DNA of 64,000 nucleotides from Epiperipatus broadwayi (taxonomy: Eukaryota > Onychophora > Udeonychophora > Euonychophora > Peripatidae): NCBI GenBank assembly GCA_028023455.1, contig JAQFVV010012396.1:3540156-3604155 (forward strand), read 5' to 3'. The notes beneath the pieces are model-generated. The model ran no database searches and was not told the DNA's origin. It saw only the letters and a program-made list of their open reading frames with translations. How positions within the stretch are numbered: the first letter of the stretch is position 1; the number at the start of each line of letters is the position of its first letter. Of this stretch, positions 12,594-25,300 are shown in pieces. The position numbers and the translations under genes are program-made.

Positions 12594-15500
12594 CAACATT
12601 TGCTATTTAAATGACTATTTATTGTTATATATTATTACTTTGTATTTGTTTTTCATTATAAATACACACAATTTACATTAATATTAAAATGTGGTGATTA
12701 CACATGACAGCAATAATTTTTAACTTTTAGAAGCTTAATACAAATAAAAAGTGAAAATATTTTTGTTAGCTTTAGTTTTCTTGTGATGCCATATTTTATT
12801 TTTTGATGTAGCATAATTCTTCAAAAACTAATAATAGTCAATATATTTTGTGTTTGTAAAATTAATATAAATTATTTCTTTGAGGAAAAAGTTCTAATAA
12901 TACTGGCAGTGATTGAAATATGAGTCTTGTTTCTGTTTGAAGGTACATCAATGCTAAAATCTAATGTATGTTACTCCTTTTTAAAGTATAATTTTTGATA
13001 GTTTTACATTAGTATATTTCTGCCACATATGTGATGAACAAATACTAAAAACAACTATACATCATTAATAAATAAAAATGTTATGAACTTTACTTCAGAT
13101 ATAAAATGGGAAATAAAACAAAAGATGAGATTTATCTATTTATTACATAATATGTGCAAAACTATTTATAGGGCTTAAAAACAAATGATATCACATGCCA
13201 TTTAATATTTTACTGATTTTTATGAATCAAATTTTCACTGCAGATTATTATTTTGACCTATAAATGAAAAAAGGCCATAAAAATATTCAAATAAATACCT
13301 ATAATTAATGAGTTCCATTTTCCATAGTGCTGTATTTACAATACCAAAACAGCCATAGTATATACATTTAAATGATGAGAAATATAATAAAACTGAATAA
13401 TGTCATAAAACAAAAAATGAAAAAATTTCTGATTCAAATTCTGAGCTATCAAGAATGAATAACCTTGTTCATAATTTGGATTTCTAAAAAAAATGAATTT
13501 TTATGTTCAAGATTAAAAATTTTAAATTCATTATGGTATATAATAAAATTGTTTTTTATATAGCCACCATGTTGAATTAAAATGATTTTTTGCAAAATTG
13601 TTACTTCACTAATGAGAATCTTGGTGATAATATCCATAAACAAGTGATTATTATTTAGTGACTTTTCTAATGTCAGTTTGAAAACAGTTTTTATTCCATA
13701 ATAAAAATAAATTTCCTTCCATACTTCTTACATATATATCAGTTTGAAAGAATCATATATCAACATGAAGGTGCTTTTAAAAAGATTCAGTAATAAACAT
13801 ATAAGTGAAAAATCTACAATGATATTGCATTTAGATGATGATAAACAGTATTAGTTTTCTAAAACTGGAATGAAATAAGTTAAAACTACTAAATACAAAG
13901 ATTGGGTATAATGTATTTCTCTTGTTTGGGGGGGGTTGAATAATCATTTAGCTTCCACTGAGAAGTACAAGTTCTTGATCAATAATTCCATGGTTAAGTC
14001 TTTTTATAGGCTTTCAGATCAAAGAATATTTAAATGATAAAAAAATTTAGAGAGATTTATTAATTTGGGAGAACTCTGTGATACAGTCTTCAAAAATATT
14101 GAACAAATTTCTTATATGAATTCAATATTATCCTAAATTTTACAAAAACCCATATGGCTTTATTGCTCTGGAGTTCATAAGAAGATCGAGTGCTAAAACT
14201 CCCAATCCCATGTCAAAAGCTCCTCTAACTGCACCATTTTATGATCCAATTAGTAACATAAAGTTTGGCCTATATTTATTAATTTTCTTGTTATTAAAAA
14301 GTTGAAAATTTTAAAATGTGATGTATTTATAGAATAATTTAACAATAAGAACAGAATAAGAAGAGCTTTAGAGATTATTTTAAAATAATTTTTAATCTAA
14401 CAAAATTAATAAAGAGTATAAGATAGTTCTAAATATTGAGAATCTGAAATAAATTTTTTTATTTATTTAGAAGTGATCTGTGAAAATAAAATATCTTTGA
14501 TAATCAAGTGTTACCTGTTTTTAAACAGAAAGTTAATATATATACATAATTTCTGCTTATCTAGAATTTATATATATATAAGCATATATTGTTAATTTAA
14601 TAATTATGTATATTTCATTTTTTGCATTTTAAATAAAAGCAAACAAAATCTGTTCAATTTAAATAAAATTAAAAACCATTTTGATTTGTGGTTGACAAAG
14701 GAAATTTCCCCAAATGTAATCTTAAGAACTTATATCATCATAGTTTACAATTTAAAATTTGGACATTGTGTATTATACCCCATATTTGATTTCCACATTG
14801 AGCCAATAAAATACACTTATAAATTGTCATTCATAACATTAACAATTATATGTATGTTTATTTTAATTTTATAATTGGTGTGTATATACAGAATTGCTTT
14901 TGTATCTGTAATATTAAGCATGAAACATTTTACAAAAATTCTTAGCAATAGAAATCATATTATATACAATTTAACTTTCTAAATATGAAATTCCAAATAT
15001 TTCTTGGTGGTGCTACTATAGCACCTTATGTGAAAAATAAGGCACCTCGAGTCCTTCAGTTAATATGCAATAGTTTTCACATTTATGTGAATATACATGC
15101 ATATTTTTTCTAAAATATGATAATACTTTTATTCAATAGATAGAGACTCATATTTTTTCAAAGGACTTTCCATATAGTAAAAAAAAATGGTTATATTAGA
15201 AAAGAAAAACTTCTGAATTGAATTCATTACTGGGTGTCAGCTGCAAAATGAACTAAATCTATAAGTGATTTTTTATTTAAAATGTTGCTAATGTAATATT
15301 TAGTAACTTTACTAGCTCTAAATTTAAATTTGTATTGATTTTTAGGTATAATTTGAGATCTTTTGTGCACAATAAATAACATTTAATATTAGGACTCTTT
15401 TATGGAACAATAAAATTCTAAAACGTTTTATATATAATAATATAAATAATTTATTTTAAAGTATAATTACATATTCTAAATGTAAATATTGCAATATTTA

Positions 15501-15638
15501 TTGATAATTAATACAAATTATTTGTATAAACTTGTACTTTTACAAAAATAATTTATTGAGAGACCATAAATGTTGCTCTTTTCTTTTTACATAATTTTTT
15601 GATGGAATTGAAGTAAAAAGTGAATTTGCATGTCAAGC
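12594..15638. other. AT-rich DNA without recognised gene
   Basis: Short open frames at 13449-13643 (minus) and 14686-14874 (plus) are low-complexity and not supported. A 17-bp palindrome GGTGCTACTATAGCACC lies near 15010. Confidence 0.5.
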
Positions 15639-15738
15639 ATTGGTGGTCGAGAGGTCAGTGATGGCTGCTTTACACTCAGTTGTCCTGGGTTGGCGGGTTC
15701 GCTTTCGGGCTGATGCTATGACACATGAGAAAAAAAGT
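15639..15738 (+). mobile_element. tRNA-derived SINE (family 1)
   Basis: The plus strand reads TGGTGGTCGAGAGGTCAG (A-box-like) and, further on, GCGGGTTCGCTTTC (B-box-like), then GATGCTATGACACATGAGA and an A-rich tail. It is the most complete of three copies; the others are at 3380-3467 and 29632-29710. Confidence 0.7.
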
Positions 15739-17294
15739 ACATTTGCAATGATTTATTACACTCATATCTAAGCAGATATATAAGTCTATATCGGCTAAAA
15801 ATAATTTCTAGTTTAATAAATGATTAGTAGGAATCATTACTGTATTCATCTGAAGTAATTAGTGTCAAAGTTATTATGCAAAAAAAATATATACCTGTAA
15901 ATCAAATTACAATATATGTAGGTGCTTGCGAACTAAATAATTAAAATGTACAAAGTTACATGTTTCTTTTTTTTGTTGTTGGATTAAGAAAAATTAAAAC
16001 TGACAGTATAAAAATCATGCATATGGAAGAATTTCTACATGTCAAATTACGTGCCTGAAGATAGATTTGAATTAATGAGTCAAAAGAGTACTAGAACAAC
16101 TACTGATAATACTTAAATATTATTGATAGTAGTTTGCCATTGTTTACCATACTGTGACTAATAATTTATTGTAGTATTTCAATTTAACCGTTACATCATA
16201 ATTTTAATGGAACTATTCCATTAAGTATTAATTAATAATTGTATTATTGTCACAAATTAAAAGAAAAAGAAAAACACTAAATAATATGCAGCAATAAGGT
16301 AATAACTTTTTAATATGTAAACCATTTGTATTTTTAAAAATAAAAGTTTATTATATATATTTAAAAAATGATTTTTTTTTGTTTCAGGATTCACCAATAT
16401 TCCTCATAAATAAGTAAGTAAATAGTTTACATAGATTTTCTAAAGCAGATTGCATTCAATAAAATAACACTTCTAAAAATATTCATCACTATTTTTTACA
16501 TAGTGAATGTCTTTAGAGATTTGCTACACAAATAAAGTCTTGTTTCTTCAAAGACAGTCTCCATCTGTTATACTGATTATGTTAATGATTCAATCCTTGT
16601 GAAAGTAAAATAAATTTAAAAAGTTTCCTCATTATTGATGTTGATTCTTTTGAGATAAATGTTTTTCTCTTTATTACAATACGTTTTTATTCCGTATTAC
16701 TTCATTAGATATAAAAATTGTAATACTAATCTAAAAATTAACATAAAATATGCGGCCGTGAATTTCTACATTGCAAATAAAAAAATAGATTAAGTAATAT
16801 CAGCATCAAGTGTCAATGTAAAATACAATTAAGGCAAAGGAAACGCACAATTTACAATATTATTAATTCATTATTTTCCGTTCCCAAGATTTCCAAGAAT
16901 AATAACTTTCTTAGATTAAAAATAATGATCAATATGCTTACTATTTCCTCATTATATATATTCTATGTTTTAACATTCTACAGAAAACTTAAACACATAT
17001 TGAATGAAAATAATTATTAATTTCAATATACATATAATCTAAACATTTACTTTCATATATAATAATAATAAAAATACTAATTATCTCATCTTTTTATTTT
17101 ATTTGCAGAAATATATTTTTAGAAATATTTTGTCCATTTTCCACCGTCAACATCTCTAGCTTTTTATTCTCTTAGCAAGTAAAAATATTTTCTCGCTAGA
17201 AAAAAAATAAAACGTTCTAAAAGATTAAATAAAAATACAAATGTTGATGTGAATTATATTTATTAATTTGTAGGCATTAATTTATTAATTATTT
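15739..17294. other. AT-rich DNA, no recognised feature
   Basis: No coding or repeat signal that I can support. Confidence 0.5.
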
Positions 17295-17530
17295 AAAAGA
17301 TTAAAAAGACTGAGGTGGACCAGGGCTGGACATATTACTAGAAAAGATGACAACAAATGGACATTTAAAATTTTAAACTGGAATCCAAGAGATTATAAAA
17401 AACCTAGAAAAACACCAAATGTGAGACAGATAAATGAAATAAAATATGCTGGTGTGATGTAGAGAAGAAAGACTAGATATGGAGGAAAATGAATTGAACT
17501 TGAAGAGAACTTCAGAATCAATAATGATTG
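17295..17530 (+). pseudogene. LINE ORF2 C-terminal relic
   Basis: One plus frame from 17295 reads KRLKRLRWTRAGHITRKDD and then NKWTFKILNWNPRDYKKPRK, stopping after a KYAGVM segment. This matches the C-terminal block of many invertebrate LINE polyproteins, in which an RRWAGHIARM-like segment is followed by RWT, WxPR, a basic RGRP-like stretch and a WxD-IxxxxG segment. The remaining C-terminus (a DR..W..LEE-like block) is in other frames. This is a 5'-truncated, dead copy. The minus-strand open frame 17393-17575 is its shadow. Confidence 0.7.
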
Positions 17531-18492
17531 AAAATGATGATAACTTGAAAAAAATGTATCATTAAATACAGCCAAGTCATGCTAAAATGCAAATTTAAAA
17601 AGGAAATAATTTTGATCTAATAATAAAACCTTCTGAATTTTAAAGGATAAGATTTATGATAATGTATCTACACACAAATGCTACAGTTTTAATCTGTAAT
17701 TAATTTTGTTAAGGCTTGTTTTTTTAGGAAAAGTTATAAAATATTTTAAACATTTTACAGATTAATAAGAAGAATTGAGATTTGACTTCTGTGTAGAGAT
17801 TGTCCATCTTGTTTAACTCACTATCTATACTAAGATTAAGTTCATATGATAAAGGCTATGAGTACAGTGGTGAATTCAATGTTTAATACCATTAAGAGCA
17901 AAAGAAACATCACTTAGACCAAGCTTTTATAATATAAAGTAGTTCAAAATTTATTTAAAATGATAAAAAATTTGCTGTGCCTATTTCTGAAAATGGAGTT
18001 GTTATTGTAAAACTAAAAAAGTATGATAAAGTAGATGCAGCTTTTTTTGTTCTTATTATTACTAAAAATAAAATTTTAAATTAAGTATAGCTTTAATATA
18101 AATTCTAGAAATAAGTGAATAAATAAATTCAATTCAGTGACTATTTTAATTATGCATACACATCTATTGCTAATATAATTTTAATACTCCATAATTACAT
18201 ATTAATTTGCATCTTATACTTCTTACATGAATAATTATGAAGCAAACAAGAAACCAGCAATTGGATTGGTATTTATATAGTTATATATTACTTTCTTTTA
18301 AATATTTGGTATTTAATTATTACTTAACCTAGGTGCAATTAATATTTAATAAATCAATACTAGGTGATCTTGACAGATACATACTTAAATATATAAATCT
18401 AAAGTTCTTATACCGACTGACTTTATTTAAATAAATTTAGATAATATACTTGATTTAATTAAATGACAGCAAAATCCTAAATGATATCCTAT

Positions 18493-18529
<37 letters not shown>

Positions 18530-19476
18530 ATATATATATGATAGGTTAATAAATAAATTCGAAGCTGAATTAATTTTTTTTTAGTTTATCTAAATTATTT
18601 TAATTTAGAAATAAATAATTCCACTGAAAGAATATAAATTTAAGGGATATTATTATTATAGAAGATGTATTATTAGGTATTCACAGTGGGCTAATACAAC
18701 TTTATAGATATTTGATTAACCATTTATCTAGTACTATTATAGATAGGGTATTCCAGCAGAAAATACATATTTTAAATTATTTAATCTTGGATTATAGCTA
18801 AGCTGTTATTTTGAATTGGGATAGATTAAGTGATTTATTATAATTAGAAGTTTGGCAACTGATTATAAGATCATTATCAATATTTTAATAGTCATTTATA
18901 GTATTTATTTGGTATAAAATTATATTTGGGATAGTCTAATAAATTTTAGGGCATAAATATTTTGATACATTCTGAATAAATATGGGCTACTATAATTAGA
19001 TGTTATTCTATAATTTTAAATTATTATTTCTTAGATATCTATTATAACAATTTGTTATTTAACTAAGGAGTGAATGATTATATTGTTATAAAATTAATAA
19101 TTGTGTATATTAAGATGGATATTTGGCTATATTAACTATTATGTTTTAGTTCATTCAAACTTGCAAGTTATTAATATGGTACACCTGCTTAAGAATACAA
19201 ATGTTTGACAATACAATGCATATTATAGTTGTTACAATTAGGTGTTCAATATTTAAGCTTTGTTGAATAAAATATAGTCTGTTAAAATTTTCCATCCAAG
19301 TCTGTGGGGCACTCAAAGAGTCATCTCCCCAAAATGTACTATTATACTATTTAGTATACATATATAGTAGGATATAAAAGGATTCAATTTATAATAGAAT
19401 ATAATGTATGTTTTGTATTGTTTACATTAATTGGATAAACTATTTATACATATTCTGGTAAACTTATATACATCTT
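17531..19476. other. AT-rich DNA with a (TA)n tract
   Basis: A (TA)n run lies at about 18499-18538, with a CCTTATATATATAT block on each side. Otherwise no feature. Confidence 0.5.
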
Positions 19477-19546
19477 AGCTCTGAAAAAGACTGTTAGGCA
19501 GTCAAAACTGTTAGATTGATTGAGTATAAAAAAATAAAAACTGTTA
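19477..19546 (+). repeat. Decayed hammerhead-like Penelope-type terminal sequence
   Basis: TTAGCTCTGAAAAAGACTG, then a hairpin loop, CAGTC, AAAACTGTTAG and a tail ending AAATAAA align with the core at 2386-2440. CTGAAAA lacks G8 and AAAA replaces GAAA, so two invariant ribozyme positions are lost while the stem II pairing GACTG/CAGTC is kept. It is a relic of the same repeat family. Confidence 0.45.
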
Positions 19547-19780
19547 TAGTGATAAAATAAAGATGGATTTATTTACTTGTTAAATAAAATAAAAATTATT
19601 ACATAAAAAACTGGTAATTATAAATGAATATAACAAATATAGCAATGATAATAAAGATTAAAAATTCTTATCAAAAATTAAGATCTATTTATTATATCAA
19701 CTACAGCTACAAGATAGTTTTGTCATATAAATGCTACAAGCTATATTTCATATGGCTCCTAAGAAAATATTTTTTTTATA

Positions 19781-20432
19781 ATTAACATTTCAAATTTGAT
19801 TATTTTATTATAAGCATTATTTGCAATAACTATTAAAGTATTTATATAAAAAATTAAAGAAATATAGCCAAAAAATGCAAAAATAAAGAAATGAAATTAT
19901 TTTTGTTCTTATAGTATCAAATTAGAATAATTTTATTTTTTCTAACAAACAGTTATTATAATGAAATAAATTTGATTTTTATTACTGTAAGCACTAGTTA
20001 CATTAAGTATTACAATGTGTAAAACAGCAGAAGGAAAAATAATGATGATTTGCAAAACATGAAGAAAATTTGCTTCCCTGTAGATTGCATCTAATTGGAA
20101 TCACTTGAACTTATATTACAATTAGTTATTATAATGAAATAAACTGTATTTTATTATTTTAAGCATTTGTTATATTAATTAATATAATGTCTAAAAATAT
20201 ACAAAAAAACAATGATAATTTGTAAAACATTAAGAAAATGTACTTTTGCTTTGACTACAAGTAATATGAGTTACAACTTATACTATGTGAGATAAATTCA
20301 AACTAATTTGATTTTTGCAAAATAGAGTCATATATAGGATTTATTGAGATGAATATCTGTCCAATTAAAAGATTATATGAGATTAAGGCATTTGAAAATT
20401 TAAACTAGTCCTCCATACTGTTTGTAGTGGAT
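19781..20432 (+). repeat. Dispersed repeat, copy A
   Basis: This is colinear with 29498-30054. Shared blocks include ATAAGCATTATTTGCAA/ACAAAA near the start, AACTAATTTGATTTTTG in the middle and GCATTTGAAAATTTA near the end. Within copy A a block of about 170 bp starting GTTATTATAATGAAATAAA (19954) is present twice in tandem (again near 20125); copy B has it once. No coding. Family unknown. Confidence 0.65.
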
Positions 20433-22143
20433 GCAAGTTAAGTTTATCTTAATTAATGTTTCAGTGGATCCCGATAATGCCTCCAGAGTTCTGAACTTGT
20501 AGTAAATGACATCCGTTGTAGAGGACTCTATAAACCAAATTTTGTGTGAACAACAGAAATTAATATTATCTCAAGGTAACTTACCTTTCCATATCAAAAT
20601 CAGGGCTAAATCTCTAATTAAGTCTCTTGCAAATCTCAACTTAATCTTAAAAAGAAAGTATATTTATGATGTATAATTTATCAATTTAAATATTAATGTA
20701 TTTTTGTTTATTTTACATTATAATCTTAGTAGCAAGATTTTCAATCTTAAAATGTTGCTTGTTTGAGAGTGTAGGGCGAGTGATATTTTATATGCTTAAT
20801 AATTTCTCAGTTTTATGATTAACCCTTGTTAAATGCTCAGACCGACCTTAGTAGTTTTCTTTTATTTTTGTTTGTTTGTTTGCTTTGGCATTAAACTAAA
20901 TCAAACTTGGCTTTGGCTAGCGATTTCTAGGATATATGATTTATTTATTTTTTGGTAGAGATTTATTTGCTATAATTCAGATTACGTAGTTCATGTTTCT
21001 TTCTTGTGTGAGACTAACCTTGGCTCATTTCAATGTACTTGTCCATGAGCGTTTTGCAGAATTATGACATTCTTGGTTCCAACATTTCTTATCTGGACTA
21101 AGAAAAGCTCATCTGCACTGTCCTGTTATTCTCCACAAACATCCATCTTACTAAGTCTCTATAGGGAAAAGGGAATTGGTTGGGCGAACCACTAGCAAGA
21201 AGATATAAGCCATTATTGTGTTATAGATAAGAAATGAACTTGTCTGCCTGGGTATTTAATGTAGTTCTGCTCGCATACACTTAATGTTAAGATCTGCTAA
21301 GAAAATGTAGAGCAAGTTTCATGTTTATTTTGTTATTATGTTTAATAAATTTAAAAAGTTCTTATAAGTATTTTGGCTGATGTTTATCTCAGTGTTTTCT
21401 CAATTGTCTGAACCACATTCATTAGCTTTTGCTCTCCCTGGGTTTAGTCCAGCGCATTCGATTCACATATCCTGTAACCCCTTAAAAATAAATGTCTAGT
21501 TCCAAATTTCAGACTAGTGGCGCCCTGGCGGTCAGTATATGCGAGTCTAAAGCTTTTTTCCGGTATATAGGATAGTAATTTTTGGATGCCCAAATTGTGG
21601 GGCCGATTATAACTTCACCCTGGGATGGATTAGACGCTAGTCAGTAGTATGGTCATTGTAATTTAATTTAGTAGAAAATAATGTGTATGAAAAGAGTAGA
21701 AGTAATATATATATATATATTTTAGTTATATACGTTATAATTAGTAATTTATTGAGTATCAATCATGTAGTCATTTAAATTTAATATGTTTAGTGTCATA
21801 AAAAGAGTATTTTTTTAAAGGAAGAAAAGTTTAGTTATCAAACAAGAGCTAAATGAGATGGTCAGTCTATGGATGTTAGTCACAAAAAAAAAGATATATA
21901 ACAATTTTTTTTAGTACTCTTGAAATAGTGAGATCAAACAAATGAAACGTCTTTTATAATAAAGAGTAATAATTATCTTCCCAAGCAGCTATATGAACTT
22001 TAGTGTGTTCAGTTGTTTTATTTATTTTGCGTTTGTGTTTATAAAGTAGTCAGGTTAACCATATTTCATATCTTGGATTCATGATTTAATAAAGAAATAA
22101 AATATATGCTTTGTACTTGATATCCTTATTAGTAGCCATAAAT
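20433..22143. other. Less AT-rich stretch without recognised gene
   Basis: Bases about 20450-21660 have higher complexity than the surroundings but no open frame over 60 codons and no family resemblance I can name. A short (TA)n lies at about 21708-21721. It may be unrecognised repeat or intron sequence. Confidence 0.4.
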
Positions 22144-22430
22144 GGTGAAGACCTTCAAACTGGATCATATGTATGTCAAGCAGTCAGATGTAGTTGGTAA
22201 TGCTTTAATGATCATATGTTTTTAGAGTAACCGTAGAGAGGTGAAGACCCTTATAAACTGGATCATATGTTGTCAAGCAGCCAGATGTAGTTGGTAATGC
22301 TTTAATGGCTCATGTGCATTTAGAGTAACCATAGATAGGTGAAGACCTTCCTTATGTAGTGCCAAGCAGCCAGATGTAGTTGGCAATATGCTTCAATGGC
22401 CTACATGCCTTCATGTCGATAAAGAATCCA
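22144..22430 (+). repeat. Minisatellite, three copies of a 96-98 bp unit
   Basis: Units start with GGTGAAGAC at 22144, 22240 and 22338. They share GGATCATATG, AGCAGCCAGATGTAGTTGG and GCTTTAATGG blocks. The third copy is shorter in its 5' part and more divergent. Confidence 0.85.
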
Positions 22431-23084
22431 AGAAACATAGAGTAGATTACCATATAGTCTTGTGGAAGTCAGTATGTGTGACATAATAATAGATTTCAAG
22501 AATTGGAAGGAATAGAATATTGTATGACCATCTTTAACACTAATATTCAAATAATACTTCTCTTTTGAGTTATATTGGTGCATGGAAGAGTGCTTTAATT
22601 AAATGATAATCTGTTTTAGTAAATTTTATTGTGACTATCTTAGCCAATACTTAATCAGGTCAAAGTTAGTTAGATGTCAAAATTATATAACTGTGTGTGT
22701 GTGTTTAGGCAATCGAATGGGTTATTTACATAGCTTGTTTCATCTCATCTTGTTGACTGGCACCCTTATAATTAATAAATATTGTCAGCAAGCGTGAGTG
22801 TCAAATTAGCAATCAATAAAATTAATTTTACAAGCAGGTTCTGAACTTATAGAGAGCTAACTAATTAATAATATATTTATGTACAAGAAACATTGCAGTA
22901 TTATATAATAACTCAGTGTTTAGTTTTGTTTCAGACATTGAAGGACAGTCGGATACAATGTAAAATGTGAGTAAAATTTTTCTTTGTAAAAAAAATATGA
23001 ACCAAATATGTCTCATAAATAAAAATAATTTAAAAGAGAGTGTATAAGTAAAATTAAGGGCACAGAGAATAGATGCATACAAAT
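22431..23084. other. AT-rich DNA, no recognised feature
   Basis: Short frames on both strands (22401-22583, 22603-22797, 22861-23082) show no domain. A (GT)n-like run lies near 22692-22705. Confidence 0.5.
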
Positions 23085-23121
23085 GGGGGGGGGGGGGGGT
23101 GAAAATTGGGGGGGGGGGGGG
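23085..23121 (+). repeat. Paired poly-G tracts
   Basis: Runs of 15 and 14 guanines are separated by eight bases (TGAAAATT). In a background this AT-rich they stand out. On single-stranded DNA or RNA they could form a G-quadruplex. The run lengths may also be imprecise because homopolymers are prone to sequencing error. Confidence 0.85.
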
Positions 23122-23995
23122 TGATAAAAATTTTTAAAAAAGGGGTATAAATGAGACATGTAGTTTAACCAATCGGCTGCTTCTTCATGTTTGGAACTAA
23201 GTAAAACCTTTTTTTTTTTTTACCATTTTTTTTACACTGTAATTAGAGGGAAATGAAACGATTGGATCCAAACTCGATCCAAGTTTCATGCCTTATTTAG
23301 CACTAACCTGAGATCAAACCTGATCTCTACCTTTTTAATAGTAAATTTGTTTAACGGACAGTTTATATTCATACACACACCAAGCCTATTTTTCTTTCTT
23401 TAGCCTTGCTATATTCATTTAATAATGAACGTTTTAATTTTACTTTAATTTCTATAATAAGGTTTAAATAATGTTAATTCTAATAAAATAAGATTTATTT
23501 ATTACATATTTTTGTGTGTGGATATTACATATATGCACATATTTTAAATATTAATAGTAAAGTCCGTTAAATAGATTTGCTTAAAAATTACTTTTATATT
23601 TTTCTATTAAATTTTAGTGATTAAAAGTCACATTCTTTTGGATAAATCTGGAAAGTCACATAGGTTACTCAACAAAGGGACTTATCTTAAATTAATTTTA
23701 TTTTATCGTAGTAATCCATTTGCGAATTAAAAATGGATTCTTAACAAAAGACTTAAAAGATTTATCAGAAGAGTGTATCTTAGCATCACAATAGAGCATA
23801 TTAATTTTAAATGAATGGACAGAACAATGCCTGAAGCTATGGAAAGATAGAATATCCAGGAGCAATGCTAAAATAGTATAAATACTCCCCAAAAAGAGAG
23901 TGATAGGAATCAGATTACTATAGTGAACGAGTTGCAGTTTGAATCTATGTCGGTATATTTTATGATTTAATGTACGCAAAAATGTAGGCTAAGGT
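23122..23995. other. AT-rich DNA, no recognised gene
   Basis: The minus frame 23698-23979 (93 codons) has no domain resemblance; composition is ordinary for the region. Not called. Confidence 0.4.
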
Positions 23996-24017
23996 CGGGG
24001 TGCATAGATGTACCCCG
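23996..24017. repeat. Short GC-rich hairpin
   Basis: CGGGGTGCA, loop TAGA, TGTACCCCG: nine pairs including one G-T. No runs of T follow on either side, and there is no reason to call it a terminator. It may be the subterminal palindrome of an unrecognised element. Confidence 0.5.
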
Positions 24018-24524
24018 AGCCTTTCCCGGTAACATCAGTATGCTACCGTAAAACCATCTAATACCTTCTGAAATTATAAAGAGAACTATTGGTGAATGAA
24101 CTTTGCTGAATAATAAAAAAAATAGCTAGCTATTTCATCGATGGAAAGGTGCCTCATTTCACTCTCCAAAAGAACTTGCAAGCAGTTGAAGCTTACACTT
24201 GAGAGGACTTGTTGGAAGGTAATATTACTGCCAAAAGAATTCTTTCTAAAATATATAATTCACTTTTCTTGTTTTAAATGGCTTTCGTAACATCAGTAAT
24301 TAAATATTGCCACCCTATCCTAGATAAACATGTTTTGTAATATACGTAATACTTATATATCTTTTGTAATTTTACTTTTGTCATTGCTCTCTATAAGATT
24401 AATTCAACTTTACTAGTTTCTCTTAAAAATGCCTTTTATATCATATTTCTTTTCTTATGGTGGTTTTCTATTATTGATTAATTTACGATTTAAAATATTT
24501 AAGTATTTATGTGCCAATAAATCT

Positions 24525-24641
24525 AATTCGGTGAATTGAAACCTTCCTTAAATATTTTCAATCGGCCCGTGATTGATTGGTCGATTTAATACTCTCCCAA
24601 ATGAACGAGTATTTGTTTAGCTCATTTTTATTCACCGAATT
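24525..24641. repeat. Inverted repeat, 12-bp arms
   Basis: AATTCGGTGAAT at 24525-24536 and its exact complement ATTCACCGAATT at 24630-24641 bound about 93 bases, which include CGGCCCGTGATTGATTGG. This could be the ends of a very small non-autonomous element. No target duplication was recognised. Confidence 0.45.
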
Positions 24642-25084
24642 GGAATTACTTTATTAAATGTAATCCAATAATACATATACTTCATAATTATGATCTGTCA
24701 ATAAAATGAATATTGTATGTGTTTATTTTGTTATTAGAGCACTAAGTCGAGTTTGTGAGAAGGAAATGAATATTTATCGCAATAGATTTTAATATGCTTT
24801 GACGAGATATTAAAGAGGGTTTTAAATGAAATTTGCATTTGGGAGGTCTCTAAATAAAAGGGAGTAATTACTTTTATTGTTATTTAGTACGACATTATAG
24901 TCGTGATTGATTTATTCCAATTTGATTTTGAAGGGGTTCAAGTCGCTACGCTTGGACAATTATTTTAGTATTTAATTTAAGTAATGGACGTGAATAAAGC
25001 ATCTATTCCATTAATATAGGCATTGCTGGCATAAGCAAATTATTCTAAGTTCAATGAATTCGCTATTATTTTAATAAATGTATT

Positions 25085-25300
25085 TTAGGAAATCTAAGCT
25101 ATTAATGCGGATTTCCATTCTTCAGGATTTCCATAATCGGACAGTAAGGCTCAAGGGTGAAAAAGTCCCGACCTCATTTCTCCTTATGTCCGAGGAAGCT
25201 CTCTCTCCAGGTTGCCATCTGCGAAAACGCAGAGTGACCATTTTGTTCTCCAAATATAATGGCGAAATTTGCATCAATCTTATCAATGTTTTTATTCCTG
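25085..25300 (-). other. Less AT-rich segment with possible protein-like frame
   Basis: Composition changes sharply from the flanks. The minus strand reads from an ATG at about 25244 as MVTLRFRRWQPGERASSD, continues for about 20 more residues and stops. The plus frame over the same bases (25078-25347) is also open. I recognise no domain. The arginine-rich minus frame may be a fragment of an unidentified repeat rather than a host exon. Confidence 0.25.

Noticed and set aside
23996-24017. Intrinsic terminator hairpin
   Set aside because: No T run follows and bacterial terminators are not expected here.
24120-24225. Plus-strand exon ending at GGAAG/GTAATA
   Set aside because: The frame MERCLISLSKRTCKQLKL is open, but there is no convincing acceptor and no recognisable family.
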